Below are positions 1 through 8,179 of a stretch of 64,000 bases of DNA, one piece after another. Positions within the stretch are counted from its first letter, which is position 1, and each line of letters begins with the position of its first letter. The translations under genes and the position numbers were made by a program. The notes under the pieces are model-generated. The model ran no database searches. It worked only from the letters and a program-made list of their open reading frames with translations, and was not told the DNA's origin. Source of the stretch: Paraburkholderia acidipaludis NBRC 101816 (lineage in GTDB: Bacteria; Pseudomonadota; Gammaproteobacteria; Burkholderiales; Burkholderiaceae); the NCBI RefSeq assembly GCF_000684975.1, contig NZ_BAXZ01000015.1:124001-188000 (forward strand), in the 5' to 3' direction.

Positions 1-105
1 ATCTTCCTGCCTATCGTGCTGGCCTATACGACCTGGGCCTACCGCGTCATGCGCGGCAAGGTCACTGCCGCTGCGATCAAGGAACAGCATAATTCGCTCT
101 ACTAA
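1..105 (+). CDS. cydB: Cytochrome bd ubiquinol oxidase subunit II, C-terminal end (partial)
   Basis: Only the last 34 codons are in the window, ending in TAA at 103-105. The visible tail (a hydrophobic stretch, then AYRVMRGKV and a short polar end) fits the last transmembrane helix and cytoplasmic tail of CydB, a subunit of the quinol oxidase that reduces oxygen at high affinity. The call rests mainly on the cydX gene 25 bases downstream, which normally follows cydB. The fragment alone would be too short for a firm identification. Confidence 0.75.
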   Translation: MFLPIVLAYTTWAYRVMRGKVTAAAIKEQHNSLY

Positions 106-130
106 TTTCGATTTCGAAGGAGTCTGAACG

Positions 131-247
131 ATGTGGTATTTCAGCTGGATCCTCGGCATAGGCGCGGCGCTCAGCTTTGGCATCATCAACGTGATGTGGC
201 TCGACTCGCAGCAGCAGAAGCCGGTCGCCGCGGCCCGCAAGGACTGA
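131..247 (+). CDS. cydX: Cytochrome bd oxidase small subunit CydX
   Basis: A 38-residue membrane protein starting at ATG 131, with an AAGGAG ribosome site at 117-122. It begins MWYFSWILG, the conserved start of CydX/CbdX proteins, followed by one transmembrane helix and a short polar tail rich in Gln and Lys. CydX binds the CydAB complex and stabilises its hemes. It directly follows cydB and is followed by a strong terminator, so it is the last gene of the cydABX operon. Such genes are often missed because of their size. Confidence 0.93.
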   Translation: MWYFSWILGIGAALSFGIINVMWLDSQQQKPVAAARKD

Positions 248-288
248 GGGCGGAGCCGCCGCCGCAAGCGGCGGGCAGGCAGACAGGC

Positions 289-332
289 ATAAAAAAATCG
301 GCGCTGCAGATAGCAGCGCCGATTTTTCTTGC
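289..332 (+). terminator. Rho-independent terminator, probably bidirectional
   Basis: The arms AAAATCGGCGCTGC and GCAGCGCCGATTTT form a perfect stem around a short AGATA loop, with an A run before and a T run after. It closes the cyd operon on the plus strand and faces the end of nagE on the minus strand, so it can serve both. Confidence 0.92.
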
Positions 333-374
333 TCGCGTGGATCGCGCCGCGCCCACAGCGCGGCACGGCAAGCA

Positions 375-2117
375 TTACGCCGGTTGCGGCGCGAGCATTT
401 GCGCGTAACGCGGCGCGGCGCGGCCGACCACGATGTGCATGGTATCGGCCGACACCCACACGACGTCGAGCGCATCGAGCTTCTTGCGATCGACCGCCGC
501 CGCATCGCGCACGACCACGCGCAGGCGCGTTGCCGCCACGACATCGAGCGACACGACGTTGGCCGAGCCGCCCAGCGCCGCCAGCCAGCGCGACGGATCC
601 GGATCGAGCGGGCCCGGTTCGCCTTCGTCGGCAACCGTAGCCGAAGCGGGTTGCGCGGACACCACGGGCTGAGCCGGCGCCTGCGGTGCCGCACCAACAC
701 CGCGCTTGATCTCGCTGCGGATCTCGTCGGCGATGATGTCGGCTTCCGGTCCGATGATCACCTGCACGCTCTCGCCGCCGCGCTTGAGCACGCCGCGCGC
801 ACCGATCACCTTCAGCGCGGGCTCCGATACCTTCGACGGATCGGCCACCGAAAGGCGCAGGCGCGTCGTGCAGGCATCGACCACCTTGAGGTTCGCGGCA
901 CCCCCGAGCGCGTCGATATAGCGCGCCGCGCGCGACGTGCCTTCGGCGTTCGCCGGCACGGCGGCCCCCGACATCGAAGACGCGAGCGCGGTGTCGCCGT
1001 TCGAGGCTTCGCGGCCCGGCGTCGGCAGGTTGAAACGGCGGATGAAGAAGCGGAACAGCGCGTAGTAGACCACCGCGTAGGCAACGCCGAGCGGAATGGC
1101 CTCCCAGCCGTGCGTCGAGAGCCCGTAGTTCAGCACGTAGTCGATGAAGCCCGCGGAGAACGTGAAGCCGAGCTTGATGTTCAGCAGCGAGCAGATCGCG
1201 AGCGAGAGGCCCGTGAGTACCGCGTGGATGCCGTACAGCACCGGCGCGAGGAACATGAACGTGAACTCGATCGGCTCGGTCACGCCCGTGAGGAACGAGG
1301 TAAGCGCCATCGAAAGCAGCAGGCCCGCGACCATCGAGCGGCGCTCCTTCGGCGCCTCGTGCAACATTGCCAGGCAGGCCGCCGGCAGACCGAACATCAT
1401 GACCGGGAAAAAGCCCGCCATGAAGCTGCCCGCGGTGGGATCGCCCGCAAAGAAGCGGTGCAGGTCGCCGGTGACGGCCGCGCCGCCGCCGGGCGGCGTG
1501 AACGTGCCGAACACGAACCACACGAGCGAGTTGAGGATGTGGTGCAGGCCCGTCACGAGCAGCAGCCGGTTCAGGAAGCCATACACGAACGTGCCGATCG
1601 CGCCTGCCGTGGTGAGCCAGTGGCCCGCGCTGTCGATCACGCCCTGCACCGGCCCCCAGCCGTAGCCGAACACAATGCCGAGCACCACGCACACGAGCCC
1701 GGTAATGATCGGCACGAAGCGTTTGCCGCCGAAGAACGCCAGGAACTCGGGCAGCTTGATGTCCTTGAAGCGGTTGTAGAGCATGCCCGCGACAATGCCC
1801 GCCACGACGCCGGAGAGGACGCCCATGTTGAGCTTGTCGTTGATGTCCTTCATCACGGCGACCTCGACCAGATAGCCGAGTGCGCCCGCGAGGGCCGCCA
1901 CGCCGTTGTTGTCCTTGGCGAAGCCGACTGCGATGCCGATCGCGAAAAGGAGCGGCAGGTTGTCGAAGATCGCGCCGCCCGCGTCGGCGATGATCTTGAT
2001 ATTGAGCATGTCGCTCTGGCCGAAGCGCAGCAGCAGGCCGGCGACCGGCAGCACTGCGATCGGGAGCATCAGCGCGCGGCCGAGGCTTTGAATCTTGAGA
2101 AACGGATTGCCATCCAT
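375..2117 (-). CDS. nagE: N-acetylglucosamine-specific PTS permease, EIIC-EIIB-EIIB
   Basis: A 580-residue PTS permease of the glucose/GlcNAc family that imports N-acetylglucosamine and phosphorylates it. Residues 1 to about 370 form the membrane EIIC domain and include the family signature GVTEPIEFTFMF. An Ala-rich linker leads to an EIIB domain whose phosphorylated cysteine sits in VDACTTRLRLSV (around residue 415). A second EIIB-like domain fills the last 75 residues, but there the cysteine is replaced (VVAATRLRVVV). The start ATG at 2117 is preceded by GGAGGCAG. It lies downstream of the EIIA-HPr-EI fusion, which can supply all soluble PTS parts, and is the last gene of the nag unit. Confidence 0.92.
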   Translation of the reverse strand: MDGNPFLKIQSLGRALMLPIAVLPVAGLLLRFGQSDMLNIKIIADAGGAIFDNLPLLFAIGIAVGFAKDNNGVAALAGALGYLVEVAVMKDINDKLNMGVLSGVVAGIVAGMLYNRFKDIKLPEFLAFFGGKRFVPIITGLVCVVLGIVFGYGWGPVQGVIDSAGHWLTTAGAIGTFVYGFLNRLLLVTGLHHILNSLVWFVFGTFTPPGGGAAVTGDLHRFFAGDPTAGSFMAGFFPVMMFGLPAACLAMLHEAPKERRSMVAGLLLSMALTSFLTGVTEPIEFTFMFLAPVLYGIHAVLTGLSLAICSLLNIKLGFTFSAGFIDYVLNYGLSTHGWEAIPLGVAYAVVYYALFRFFIRRFNLPTPGREASNGDTALASSMSGAAVPANAEGTSRAARYIDALGGAANLKVVDACTTRLRLSVADPSKVSEPALKVIGARGVLKRGGESVQVIIGPEADIIADEIRSEIKRGVGAAPQAPAQPVVSAQPASATVADEGEPGPLDPDPSRWLAALGGSANVVSLDVVAATRLRVVVRDAAAVDRKKLDALDVVWVSADTMHIVVGRAAPRYAQMLAPQPA

Positions 2118-2236
2118 TGAACTGCCTCCAGTCCCTGTCTCTTTCGTGACGTCAGTGAGTGATGAGAGTCGCCGGTTTGCGCGTGAAACCGCGCGCGCCG
2201 GCGTGTTTTTTATCTAATGGTGTTTTCAGCGGGGGG

Positions 2237-4825
2237 TTATTCCAGCGGCCAGATCGAGCGGCTCACGGCGCGCACGGCCTGGGCCGACTCGAGGGAGAGC
2301 GCGTCCTGCGCGCGCTGGCGGCACAGCTGCCAGTCGAGATTGCGCACGCGCGCCTTGATGGAAGGCACCGATACCGGGTCGACGGACAGCTCGGTCACGC
2401 CGAGACCGACGAGTAGCGGCACGGCAACCGGATCGCCGGCGAGCGCGCCGCAGACGCCAACCCACTTGCCGTGCTTTTCGGCGCCCTGCACGGCCGCCGC
2501 GACGAGTCGCAGCACGGCCGGGTGCAGGCCGTCCGCCTGCGCCGCAAGGTCGGGCTGGCAGCGGTCCATCGCGAGCGTGTACTGCGTGAGGTCGTTCGTG
2601 CCGATCGAGAAGAAGTCCGCGTGCTGCGCGAGCTGGTCGGCCAGCAGCGCAGCCGAAGGCACCTCGATCATCACGCCGATCTCGATCGGCTCGGTGCGGC
2701 ACGCCTCCTCCGCGAACGTTTCGATACGCTCGCGCAAGCGCACCAGCTCGCCCACGTCGGTGACCATCGGCAGCAGGATGCGCACGGCGCCCGCCGGCTT
2801 CACGGCGACGAGCGCGCGCAGCTGGTCGTCGAGCAGATCCGGGCGCACCTGTGCGAGGCGGATGCCGCGCAGGCCCAGCGCCGGATTCGGCTCGGGCGGC
2901 AGCGTCAGGTAATCGACTTCCTTGTCCGCGCCGACGTCGAGCGTGCGGATGATCGCGCTGCGGCCGGCCAGCGCCTCGGCGATCGCCTGGTAGCTCTGGC
3001 GATGCTCTTCGATCGTCGGCGCCGCCTGACGATGGATGAACATGAGCTCGGTGCGCAACAGGCCCACCGCATCGGCGCCGTTCTCCACGGCCGTGTTCGC
3101 GTCTTCGAGCGTGGCGATGTTGGCCGCGATCTCGATGGCGCGGCCGTCGCGCGTCGCCGCCGCCTGCTGCGACGTGCGGCGGTTCGCCTCGCGCACGCCG
3201 GCCAAGCGCTGGCGCTCGGCGCGCGCACGCTCGACGTCGAGCGCGGTCGGCGCATAGGCGAGGCGTCCTTCGCCCGCATTGACGACGACCTGTGCGCCTT
3301 CGGCGATCGTGTGCAGCGCGTCGCCAACTGCAACAAGCGCCGGAATGCCCGCCTGGCGCGCGATGATCGCCGCGTGCGAGGTCGCGCCGCCGCGCGCCAT
3401 CACGAGCGCCGTCACGCGCGCGCGGTCGAGCGTGGCGAGATCGGACGGCGTGAATTCGTCGGCGGCGAGCACGGCTTCGTCGGGCAGCACGCGTGCCGCC
3501 GTGTTCGAGAGCCCGAGCGCGCGCAGCACGCGCTTTTCGATATCGCGCAAGTCGGCGGCGCGCTCCGCCAGCAGCGGATCGTCGATCTGGCCAAGCACGG
3601 CGATCTGCGCGCGGATCGCCTCGCGCCACGCGAAGCCCGCGCTCTTGCCAAGGCTCACGAGGTCGCGCGCGGCGTCCACGAGCGTCGGGTCTTCGAGCAG
3701 CACGCGATGCATCGTGAAGATGCCCGCCTCGCCGATCGCACCGCGCTGCGACGCGGCGCGCACGGTGTGGTTCAGCTCGGCGTCGACGGCGGCGATGGCC
3801 TTGTCGAGCGCACGGCTTTCGGCAGCCGGGGTGCCGCTCGCCGCTTCGGGCGGCACGATTTCAGCGTCGTCCCAACGCACCAGCGTGCCGACTGCGACGC
3901 CGGGCGCGGCACACACGCCGGCGAGCGTATTGGGCGCCGCATTCCCTGCCGCGGCAGGCGCCGTCTGAGGCGCCGCGGCCACCGGGACACGCGGTGCCGG
4001 CGAGAGCTGCCGTGCGGGCGCTTCGCCGCCCTCGCCCGGCGCTTCGCGGGTCAGCTCGTTGGCAACCGCATCGACGGCCTGCTGCGCGTCACGGCCCGTG
4101 CCGACGAGTTCGATCGTCGCGCCCTCGCCCGCGCCCAGCGCGAGCAGGCCAACCACGCTCTGGATGGCCGCTTTCCGTTCGCCGTGCCGCACCTCCACAC
4201 GTGCCTCGAAATCGCGCACGGCCTCGCGCGCCCGCGCAGCGGGCCGCGCGTGCAGGCCGCCCGCATGCTCGAGCGTCACGGTCCTGCGCACTTCGTTCTC
4301 CACGAGGTCCGCCGTCAGGGCGACGGCGGCCTCCGCACCCTCGCGCATGCGCAATACAAGCAGCGGCGACACGCCGGCTTCGACCTTGCCCGCCTGCGCG
4401 CGCGACACCACTTCGAACGCATCCGAATTCGCGACCGCCACGACGGAAACGAGGCTCGGCGCCTCGCACGCAATTACGTCGAGGTCAAACTCGATCAAAA
4501 CGTCGCCGCGCCGCACCTCGGCGCCCTGCTGAACCTTCGGCGCGAAGCCCTTGCCGTTCAGCTCGACCGTGTCGATGCCGATGTGCACGAGCACCTGCGC
4601 GCCTTCGGCGGTCTGCAGCGTGACGGCGTGGCCGGTGCGCGCAAGGTGCATGACGACGCCGTCGCACGGCGCGACGAGACGGCCGACCAACGGGTCGATG
4701 CCGATGCCGTCGCCGAACAGCCCTTCCGAAAACACGGGATCGGGCACCAATGCGAGCGGCACGACCGGGCCGGTAAGCGGCGCGACAAGCGAGATGTCGC
4801 CTGGGGCGGATTGATCCGGGTTCAT
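2237..4825 (-). CDS. PTS EIIA-HPr-EI fusion phosphotransferase for GlcNAc
   Basis: A multidomain PTS protein of about 862 residues that carries phosphate from PEP to the sugar permease. In order: a glucose-type EIIA domain with the active His in VLVHIGIDTVEL, an HPr domain with GGLHARPAA, and a full enzyme I domain with the phosphohistidine loop GGATSHAAIIARQ and the C-terminal PEP-binding barrel (TNDLTQYTLAMDR). The start chosen is ATG at 4825, with AGGAG nine bases upstream; ATG at 4852 or TTG at 4855 in the same frame would add 9 or 10 residues. It sits between the deaminase and nagE. NagF or FruB-type names have been used for such fusions, so I leave the symbol blank. Confidence 0.92.
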   Translation of the reverse strand: MNPDQSAPGDISLVAPLTGPVVPLALVPDPVFSEGLFGDGIGIDPLVGRLVAPCDGVVMHLARTGHAVTLQTAEGAQVLVHIGIDTVELNGKGFAPKVQQGAEVRRGDVLIEFDLDVIACEAPSLVSVVAVANSDAFEVVSRAQAGKVEAGVSPLLVLRMREGAEAAVALTADLVENEVRRTVTLEHAGGLHARPAARAREAVRDFEARVEVRHGERKAAIQSVVGLLALGAGEGATIELVGTGRDAQQAVDAVANELTREAPGEGGEAPARQLSPAPRVPVAAAPQTAPAAAGNAAPNTLAGVCAAPGVAVGTLVRWDDAEIVPPEAASGTPAAESRALDKAIAAVDAELNHTVRAASQRGAIGEAGIFTMHRVLLEDPTLVDAARDLVSLGKSAGFAWREAIRAQIAVLGQIDDPLLAERAADLRDIEKRVLRALGLSNTAARVLPDEAVLAADEFTPSDLATLDRARVTALVMARGGATSHAAIIARQAGIPALVAVGDALHTIAEGAQVVVNAGEGRLAYAPTALDVERARAERQRLAGVREANRRTSQQAAATRDGRAIEIAANIATLEDANTAVENGADAVGLLRTELMFIHRQAAPTIEEHRQSYQAIAEALAGRSAIIRTLDVGADKEVDYLTLPPEPNPALGLRGIRLAQVRPDLLDDQLRALVAVKPAGAVRILLPMVTDVGELVRLRERIETFAEEACRTEPIEIGVMIEVPSAALLADQLAQHADFFSIGTNDLTQYTLAMDRCQPDLAAQADGLHPAVLRLVAAAVQGAEKHGKWVGVCGALAGDPVAVPLLVGLGVTELSVDPVSVPSIKARVRNLDWQLCRQRAQDALSLESAQAVRAVSRSIWPLE

Positions 4826-4864
4826 CAGGCGGGACTCCTGGATGCGTTCCATCAACTTTCCAAT

Positions 4865-5899
4865 CTAGTGGGTTTCGGTGACTTTGTTCAGGTAGCGCGG
4901 CTCGTCGGGATTGCGGCCGCGCGCGGCGGCAAGACCCGCCGCCATCACGTAGAACGAAAGAATGGCGGCGACCGGATCGAGCGCCGCGTCGGCGGTCGTC
5001 ACGAGCGGCAGCGTGGCCTCCGGCACATCCGCGGGCGCGGCGAGCAGCACGCGCGCGCCGCGCTTCGTCATGTCGCGTGCGAACTCGACGAGACCAGCCT
5101 GCTCCGGCCCGCGCGGGGCGAACACGAGCAGCGGGTAATCGCGGTCGATCAGCTCCATCGGGCCGTGACGCACCTCGGCGCTCGAGAACGCCTCGGCCTG
5201 GATGCCCGAGGTTTCCTTGAGCTTGAGCGCCGCTTCCTGGGCGATGGCGAGGCCCGGGCCGCGGCCGATCACGATCATCTGCGAGACGTTGCGCAGCTCG
5301 TCCACGGCCTTCGACCAGTCGAGCGAGCCCGCGCGGTGAAGGGCGTCGGGCAGCGCGCGCAGGGCGTCCACGAACGCGGCGTCGCGCTGCCAGAACGCGA
5401 CCAGCTGCGCCGACATCGAGAGCATCGCGATATAGCTCTTGGTCGCGGCCACGCTCAGCTCCGGCCCGGCGAGGAGCGGCAGCTCGACGCCCGCGGCGTC
5501 GGCGAGCGGCGAGCCGGGCACATTGACGGCCGCCGCCGTGAGCGCTCCCGCCTCGTGCAGCGCGCGCATCGTGGCCACGAGATCAGGACTCCTGCCTGAT
5601 TGGGAGAAAGCAAAAGCGAACTGCCCCCGCACGCGCAGAGGCGCCTGCTGAAGCGTGGCGATCGACATCGGGATCGAGGCGACCGGCACGCCGATGCGGC
5701 TCATCGTGAGCGAGGCGAAATAGCTCGCCGCATGGTCGGAGCTGCCGCGTGCAACGGTGAGCGCGACCTGGCGCGGCTCCGCCTGGAGCCGGTGCGCCAG
5801 CGCCTCGACAGGCGCGGTGTCCGCGAGCTGCGCGGCGACGACGCTGGCCGAGGCCAGCGCTTCTTTAAGCATATTCGACAATCGAATCTCCTTCGACAT
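4865..5899 (-). CDS. SIS-domain glucosamine-6-phosphate deaminase (NagB-II type)
   Basis: About 344 residues with two SIS sugar-isomerase domains, resembling the isomerase half of GlmS. Visible elements are ARGSSDHAASY near the N terminus, FAFSQSGRSPDL, GRGPGLAIAQEAALKLKE and the C-terminal LNKVTETH. In this operon it most likely converts glucosamine-6-phosphate to fructose-6-phosphate and ammonia, replacing classical NagB. ATG at 5899 overlaps nagA by 35 bases; an alternative ATG at 5872 (MLKEAL) overlaps it by only 8 bases. An AAGGAG lies between the two, about 15 bases before the second, so the start is not settled. Confidence 0.86.
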   Translation of the reverse strand: MSKEIRLSNMLKEALASASVVAAQLADTAPVEALAHRLQAEPRQVALTVARGSSDHAASYFASLTMSRIGVPVASIPMSIATLQQAPLRVRGQFAFAFSQSGRSPDLVATMRALHEAGALTAAAVNVPGSPLADAAGVELPLLAGPELSVAATKSYIAMLSMSAQLVAFWQRDAAFVDALRALPDALHRAGSLDWSKAVDELRNVSQMIVIGRGPGLAIAQEAALKLKETSGIQAEAFSSAEVRHGPMELIDRDYPLLVFAPRGPEQAGLVEFARDMTKRGARVLLAAPADVPEATLPLVTTADAALDPVAAILSFYVMAAGLAAARGRNPDEPRYLNKVTETH

Positions 5900-6968
5900 A
5901 GGTCGCGGTGAGGGCCAGCTCGCGATCGAACACGACGACGTCGGCCCACGCGCCGCGCGCAAGGCGGCCGCGATCCTCGATGCCGAGGTAGTCGGCAGCG
6001 TAGCGCGACAGGCGCGCGGAGACGTCGGCGATCGGAAAGCCGAGCGAAACGAGGTTGCGCAGCGCCTGATCCATGGTCAGGGTGCTGCCTGCAAGCGTGC
6101 CATCGGCAAGGCGCACGCCGCCGAGGCACTTTGTCACGTGCTGGCTGCCGAGGCGGTATTCGCCGTCGGGCATGCCGGTTGCCGAGGTGCTGTCGGTGAC
6201 CACGTAAAGGCGCGGAATCGCGCGCATGGCCGCACGGATCGCGCCCGGATGCACGTGCAGCAGATCGGGAATGATCTCCGCGTACTCGGCGTGCGCGAGC
6301 GCCGCGCCGACGAGGCCGGGGTTGCGGTGATGCAGCGGCGACATCGCATTGAAAAGGTGCGTGAAGCCGCGCGCGCCGTGCTTCAGTGCCGCGACGCCGT
6401 CGTCGTAGGTCGCGAGCGAGTGGCCGAGCTGCACGCGCACGCCGCGCGCCGCCATTTCCGCGATGATCTCGATGTGGCCCGCGATTTCGGGCGCGACGGT
6501 CACGACGCGGATGGGCGCGATCGAGAGGTACTTGAGCACCTCGTCGAGCACGGCCGAAACAGCCGCGTCGGGCTGTGCGCCAAGCTTGCCGGGATTGATG
6601 TACGGACCTTCCAGATGCACGCCCAGCACGCGCGAGCCGCCCGGCGTGCGCATGCGCGCCACGTCGCCAAGCCCCGCCACGACGCTCATCAGCTCGTCGC
6701 GCGGCGCGGTCATCGTGGTGGCGAGCAGGCTCGTCGTGCCGAAGCGCGCGTGCGTGCGCGTGATGGTTTCGATGGCGTCGCCCGCCTCCATCACGTCGGC
6801 GCCGCCGCCGCCGTGCACGTGCAGGTCGATGAAGCCCGGCAGGATGTAGGGGGCGTCGTTCGTCGCCGGATCGGCGGGCTTGCCCGAGATCGATGCGATG
6901 CGCCCGTTCTCGAACGACAGCATGCCCAGGATCCAACCTTCAGGAGTGAGTATGTTTCCGCTCAGCAT
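5865..6968 (-). CDS. nagA: N-acetylglucosamine-6-phosphate deacetylase
   Basis: A 367-residue amidohydrolase that removes acetate from GlcNAc-6-phosphate, the first cytoplasmic step after PTS uptake. Family motifs are present in order: metal site PGFIDLHVHGGGG, substrate loop HLEGPYINPGKLGA, LGHS, THLFNAMSP and the catalytic aspartate in VVTDSTSATG. Length is normal for NagA. It follows the GntR regulator gene by 87 bases and overlaps the deaminase gene downstream, supporting one transcript and coupled translation. Confidence 0.94.
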   Translation of the reverse strand: MLSGNILTPEGWILGMLSFENGRIASISGKPADPATNDAPYILPGFIDLHVHGGGGADVMEAGDAIETITRTHARFGTTSLLATTMTAPRDELMSVVAGLGDVARMRTPGGSRVLGVHLEGPYINPGKLGAQPDAAVSAVLDEVLKYLSIAPIRVVTVAPEIAGHIEIIAEMAARGVRVQLGHSLATYDDGVAALKHGARGFTHLFNAMSPLHHRNPGLVGAALAHAEYAEIIPDLLHVHPGAIRAAMRAIPRLYVVTDSTSATGMPDGEYRLGSQHVTKCLGGVRLADGTLAGSTLTMDQALRNLVSLGFPIADVSARLSRYAADYLGIEDRGRLARGAWADVVVFDRELALTATYVEGDSIVEYA

Positions 6969-7055
6969 GAATGTTTTCCGGTGAGTTGCGACGAGGCGCG
7001 GGGCGTCATGTCGGGGTCGTGCCTGTGTGATTCGTTCAGTGGCGCCATGTTCACC

Positions 7056-7790
7056 TCACTGGCGCAGTTCGGCGACGAAGTCGTAATAACCGTCGCGGCA
7101 GTAGGTATCGGTCAGTTCGATGGCGTGCTGGTCGGCGGAAAAACCCACGCGCGTGATGACGAGCAGCGCCGCGCGCGGCTCCACGCCCATCAGCGCCGCG
7201 ATCTCCCCGGTCGCGTTGACCGCGCGGAAATGCTGCAGGGCGCGCACTACCGGCATGCCGCGCGCTTCGAGATAGGCGTAGAGCGAAGCGTCGATGGCCT
7301 CGGGGTCGGGCACGATCGATACCGGCAGCGCCGAATGCTCCACGGCCATCACGATGCCGTCCGCGCGGCGCAAGCGCCGCAGGCTCGTGACCGAGGCGCC
7401 CGGCGAGAGACCAAGCTGCACGATCTCCTCACGGTGCGCCGGTCTCACTTCGCGCGCAAGCCAGACCGAGTCCGGCGTAAAACCGCGCTGCTGCATCTTC
7501 TTCGTGAAGCCGGTGAGGCGCGAAAGCGGATCTTCGACTCGCGGCGTAATGAAGCTGCCTGCCCCGCGCGCACGACGGATCAACCCCTGCTCCACGAGCA
7601 GTTCGATCGCCTTGCGCGCCGTGATGCGCGAGACGCCGATGGCGTCCGACAGCGTGCGCTCCGAAGGCAGCGCCTCGCCGGCCGACCACACGCCGCAATG
7701 GATAGCCGTGGCAAGGTTGCGCGCCAGCTGCAGATAGAGCGGCGTCACGTTGCGCGCATCGGGCATCAGGGCAGACCAACGGGTTTCCAT
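7056..7790 (-). CDS. GntR/HutC-family regulator of the GlcNAc genes
   Basis: About 244 residues. The N-terminal winged helix-turn-helix covers roughly residues 15-80 (PSERTLSDAIGVSRITARKA) and the rest is a UTRA ligand-binding domain. Members next to nagA (NagR/DasR/YvoA group) usually repress the GlcNAc genes and release DNA on binding amino-sugar phosphates. The ATG at 7790 gives a normal N terminus; no clear ribosome site precedes it. It heads the nag unit, and two copies of a TGATACCA-centred dyad lie in the non-coding DNA upstream. Confidence 0.85.
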   Translation of the reverse strand: METRWSALMPDARNVTPLYLQLARNLATAIHCGVWSAGEALPSERTLSDAIGVSRITARKAIELLVEQGLIRRARGAGSFITPRVEDPLSRLTGFTKKMQQRGFTPDSVWLAREVRPAHREEIVQLGLSPGASVTSLRRLRRADGIVMAVEHSALPVSIVPDPEAIDASLYAYLEARGMPVVRALQHFRAVNATGEIAALMGVEPRAALLVITRVGFSADQHAIELTDTYCRDGYYDFVAELRQ

Positions 7791-7878
7791 GGGACTTGTG
7801 CCTGGGTTCTGGGATCGTGGGGCGTCCAGGCGCCATCTGCGCTGGACTGCTTCGAAAGCGAGCCCATTATATAACCAC

Positions 7879-7890
7879 AATGATACCAGT
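7879..7890. promoter_or_regulatory. Candidate GntR (NagR-like) operator 1
   Basis: AATGATACCAGT, about 90 bases upstream of the GntR start. It shares the TGATACCA core and dyad layout with the second copy at 8068-8079 and resembles the TGGT-containing sites bound by DasR/NagR proteins. Assignment to this regulator is inferred from position and repetition. Confidence 0.5.
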
Positions 7891-8067
7891 CAACAGAATG
7901 GCGACAATCCGCTAGCCGGCATCAAACTCCTTAATTATCAGTGAGTTACGGCTTCCACTTCAGTAGATTTATGATGGCTTGCCACATCGGGATTTACCCT
8001 GGACGCTCCCAATCACATCTCGGAATAGGACCAAAGCCATAGCCCGACTGACTATAAACCAGACCAA

Positions 8068-8079
8068 AGTGATACCACT
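8068..8079. promoter_or_regulatory. Candidate GntR (NagR-like) operator 2
   Basis: AGTGATACCACT, a 12-base dyad with AGTG and CACT arms. It differs from operator 1 at only two positions and lies in the same orientation. It is about 100 bases before the MarR-GNAT start, so it may be an upstream operator of the nag promoter or control the divergent gene. Confidence 0.5.
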
Positions 8080-8179
8080 CCATAACCAAACCGGAAAATC
8101 CCAAATAGTGCTAACACACGCCATAGAGTTCCCCTATAGTCTTGTTTGGTAACAATCAGCCACATCGCAAGGGGGCGAC

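Larger units (their letters stand above)
7791..8179. other. Divergent regulatory region between GntR and MarR-GNAT genes
   Basis: This 389-base stretch is AT-rich compared with its surroundings and holds no convincing gene. It contains the two operator-like dyads listed separately and must carry the promoters of both flanking genes. A TATAGT at 8135-8140 with a weak TAACAC 17 bases upstream is a possible promoter for the plus-strand gene. Confidence 0.6.

Noticed and set aside
384..5599. Very long plus-strand open frames opposite nagE and the PTS fusion (up to about 1,000 codons)
   Set aside because: They are Arg/His-rich mirror frames caused by high GC in third positions; the minus-strand genes have clear domains.
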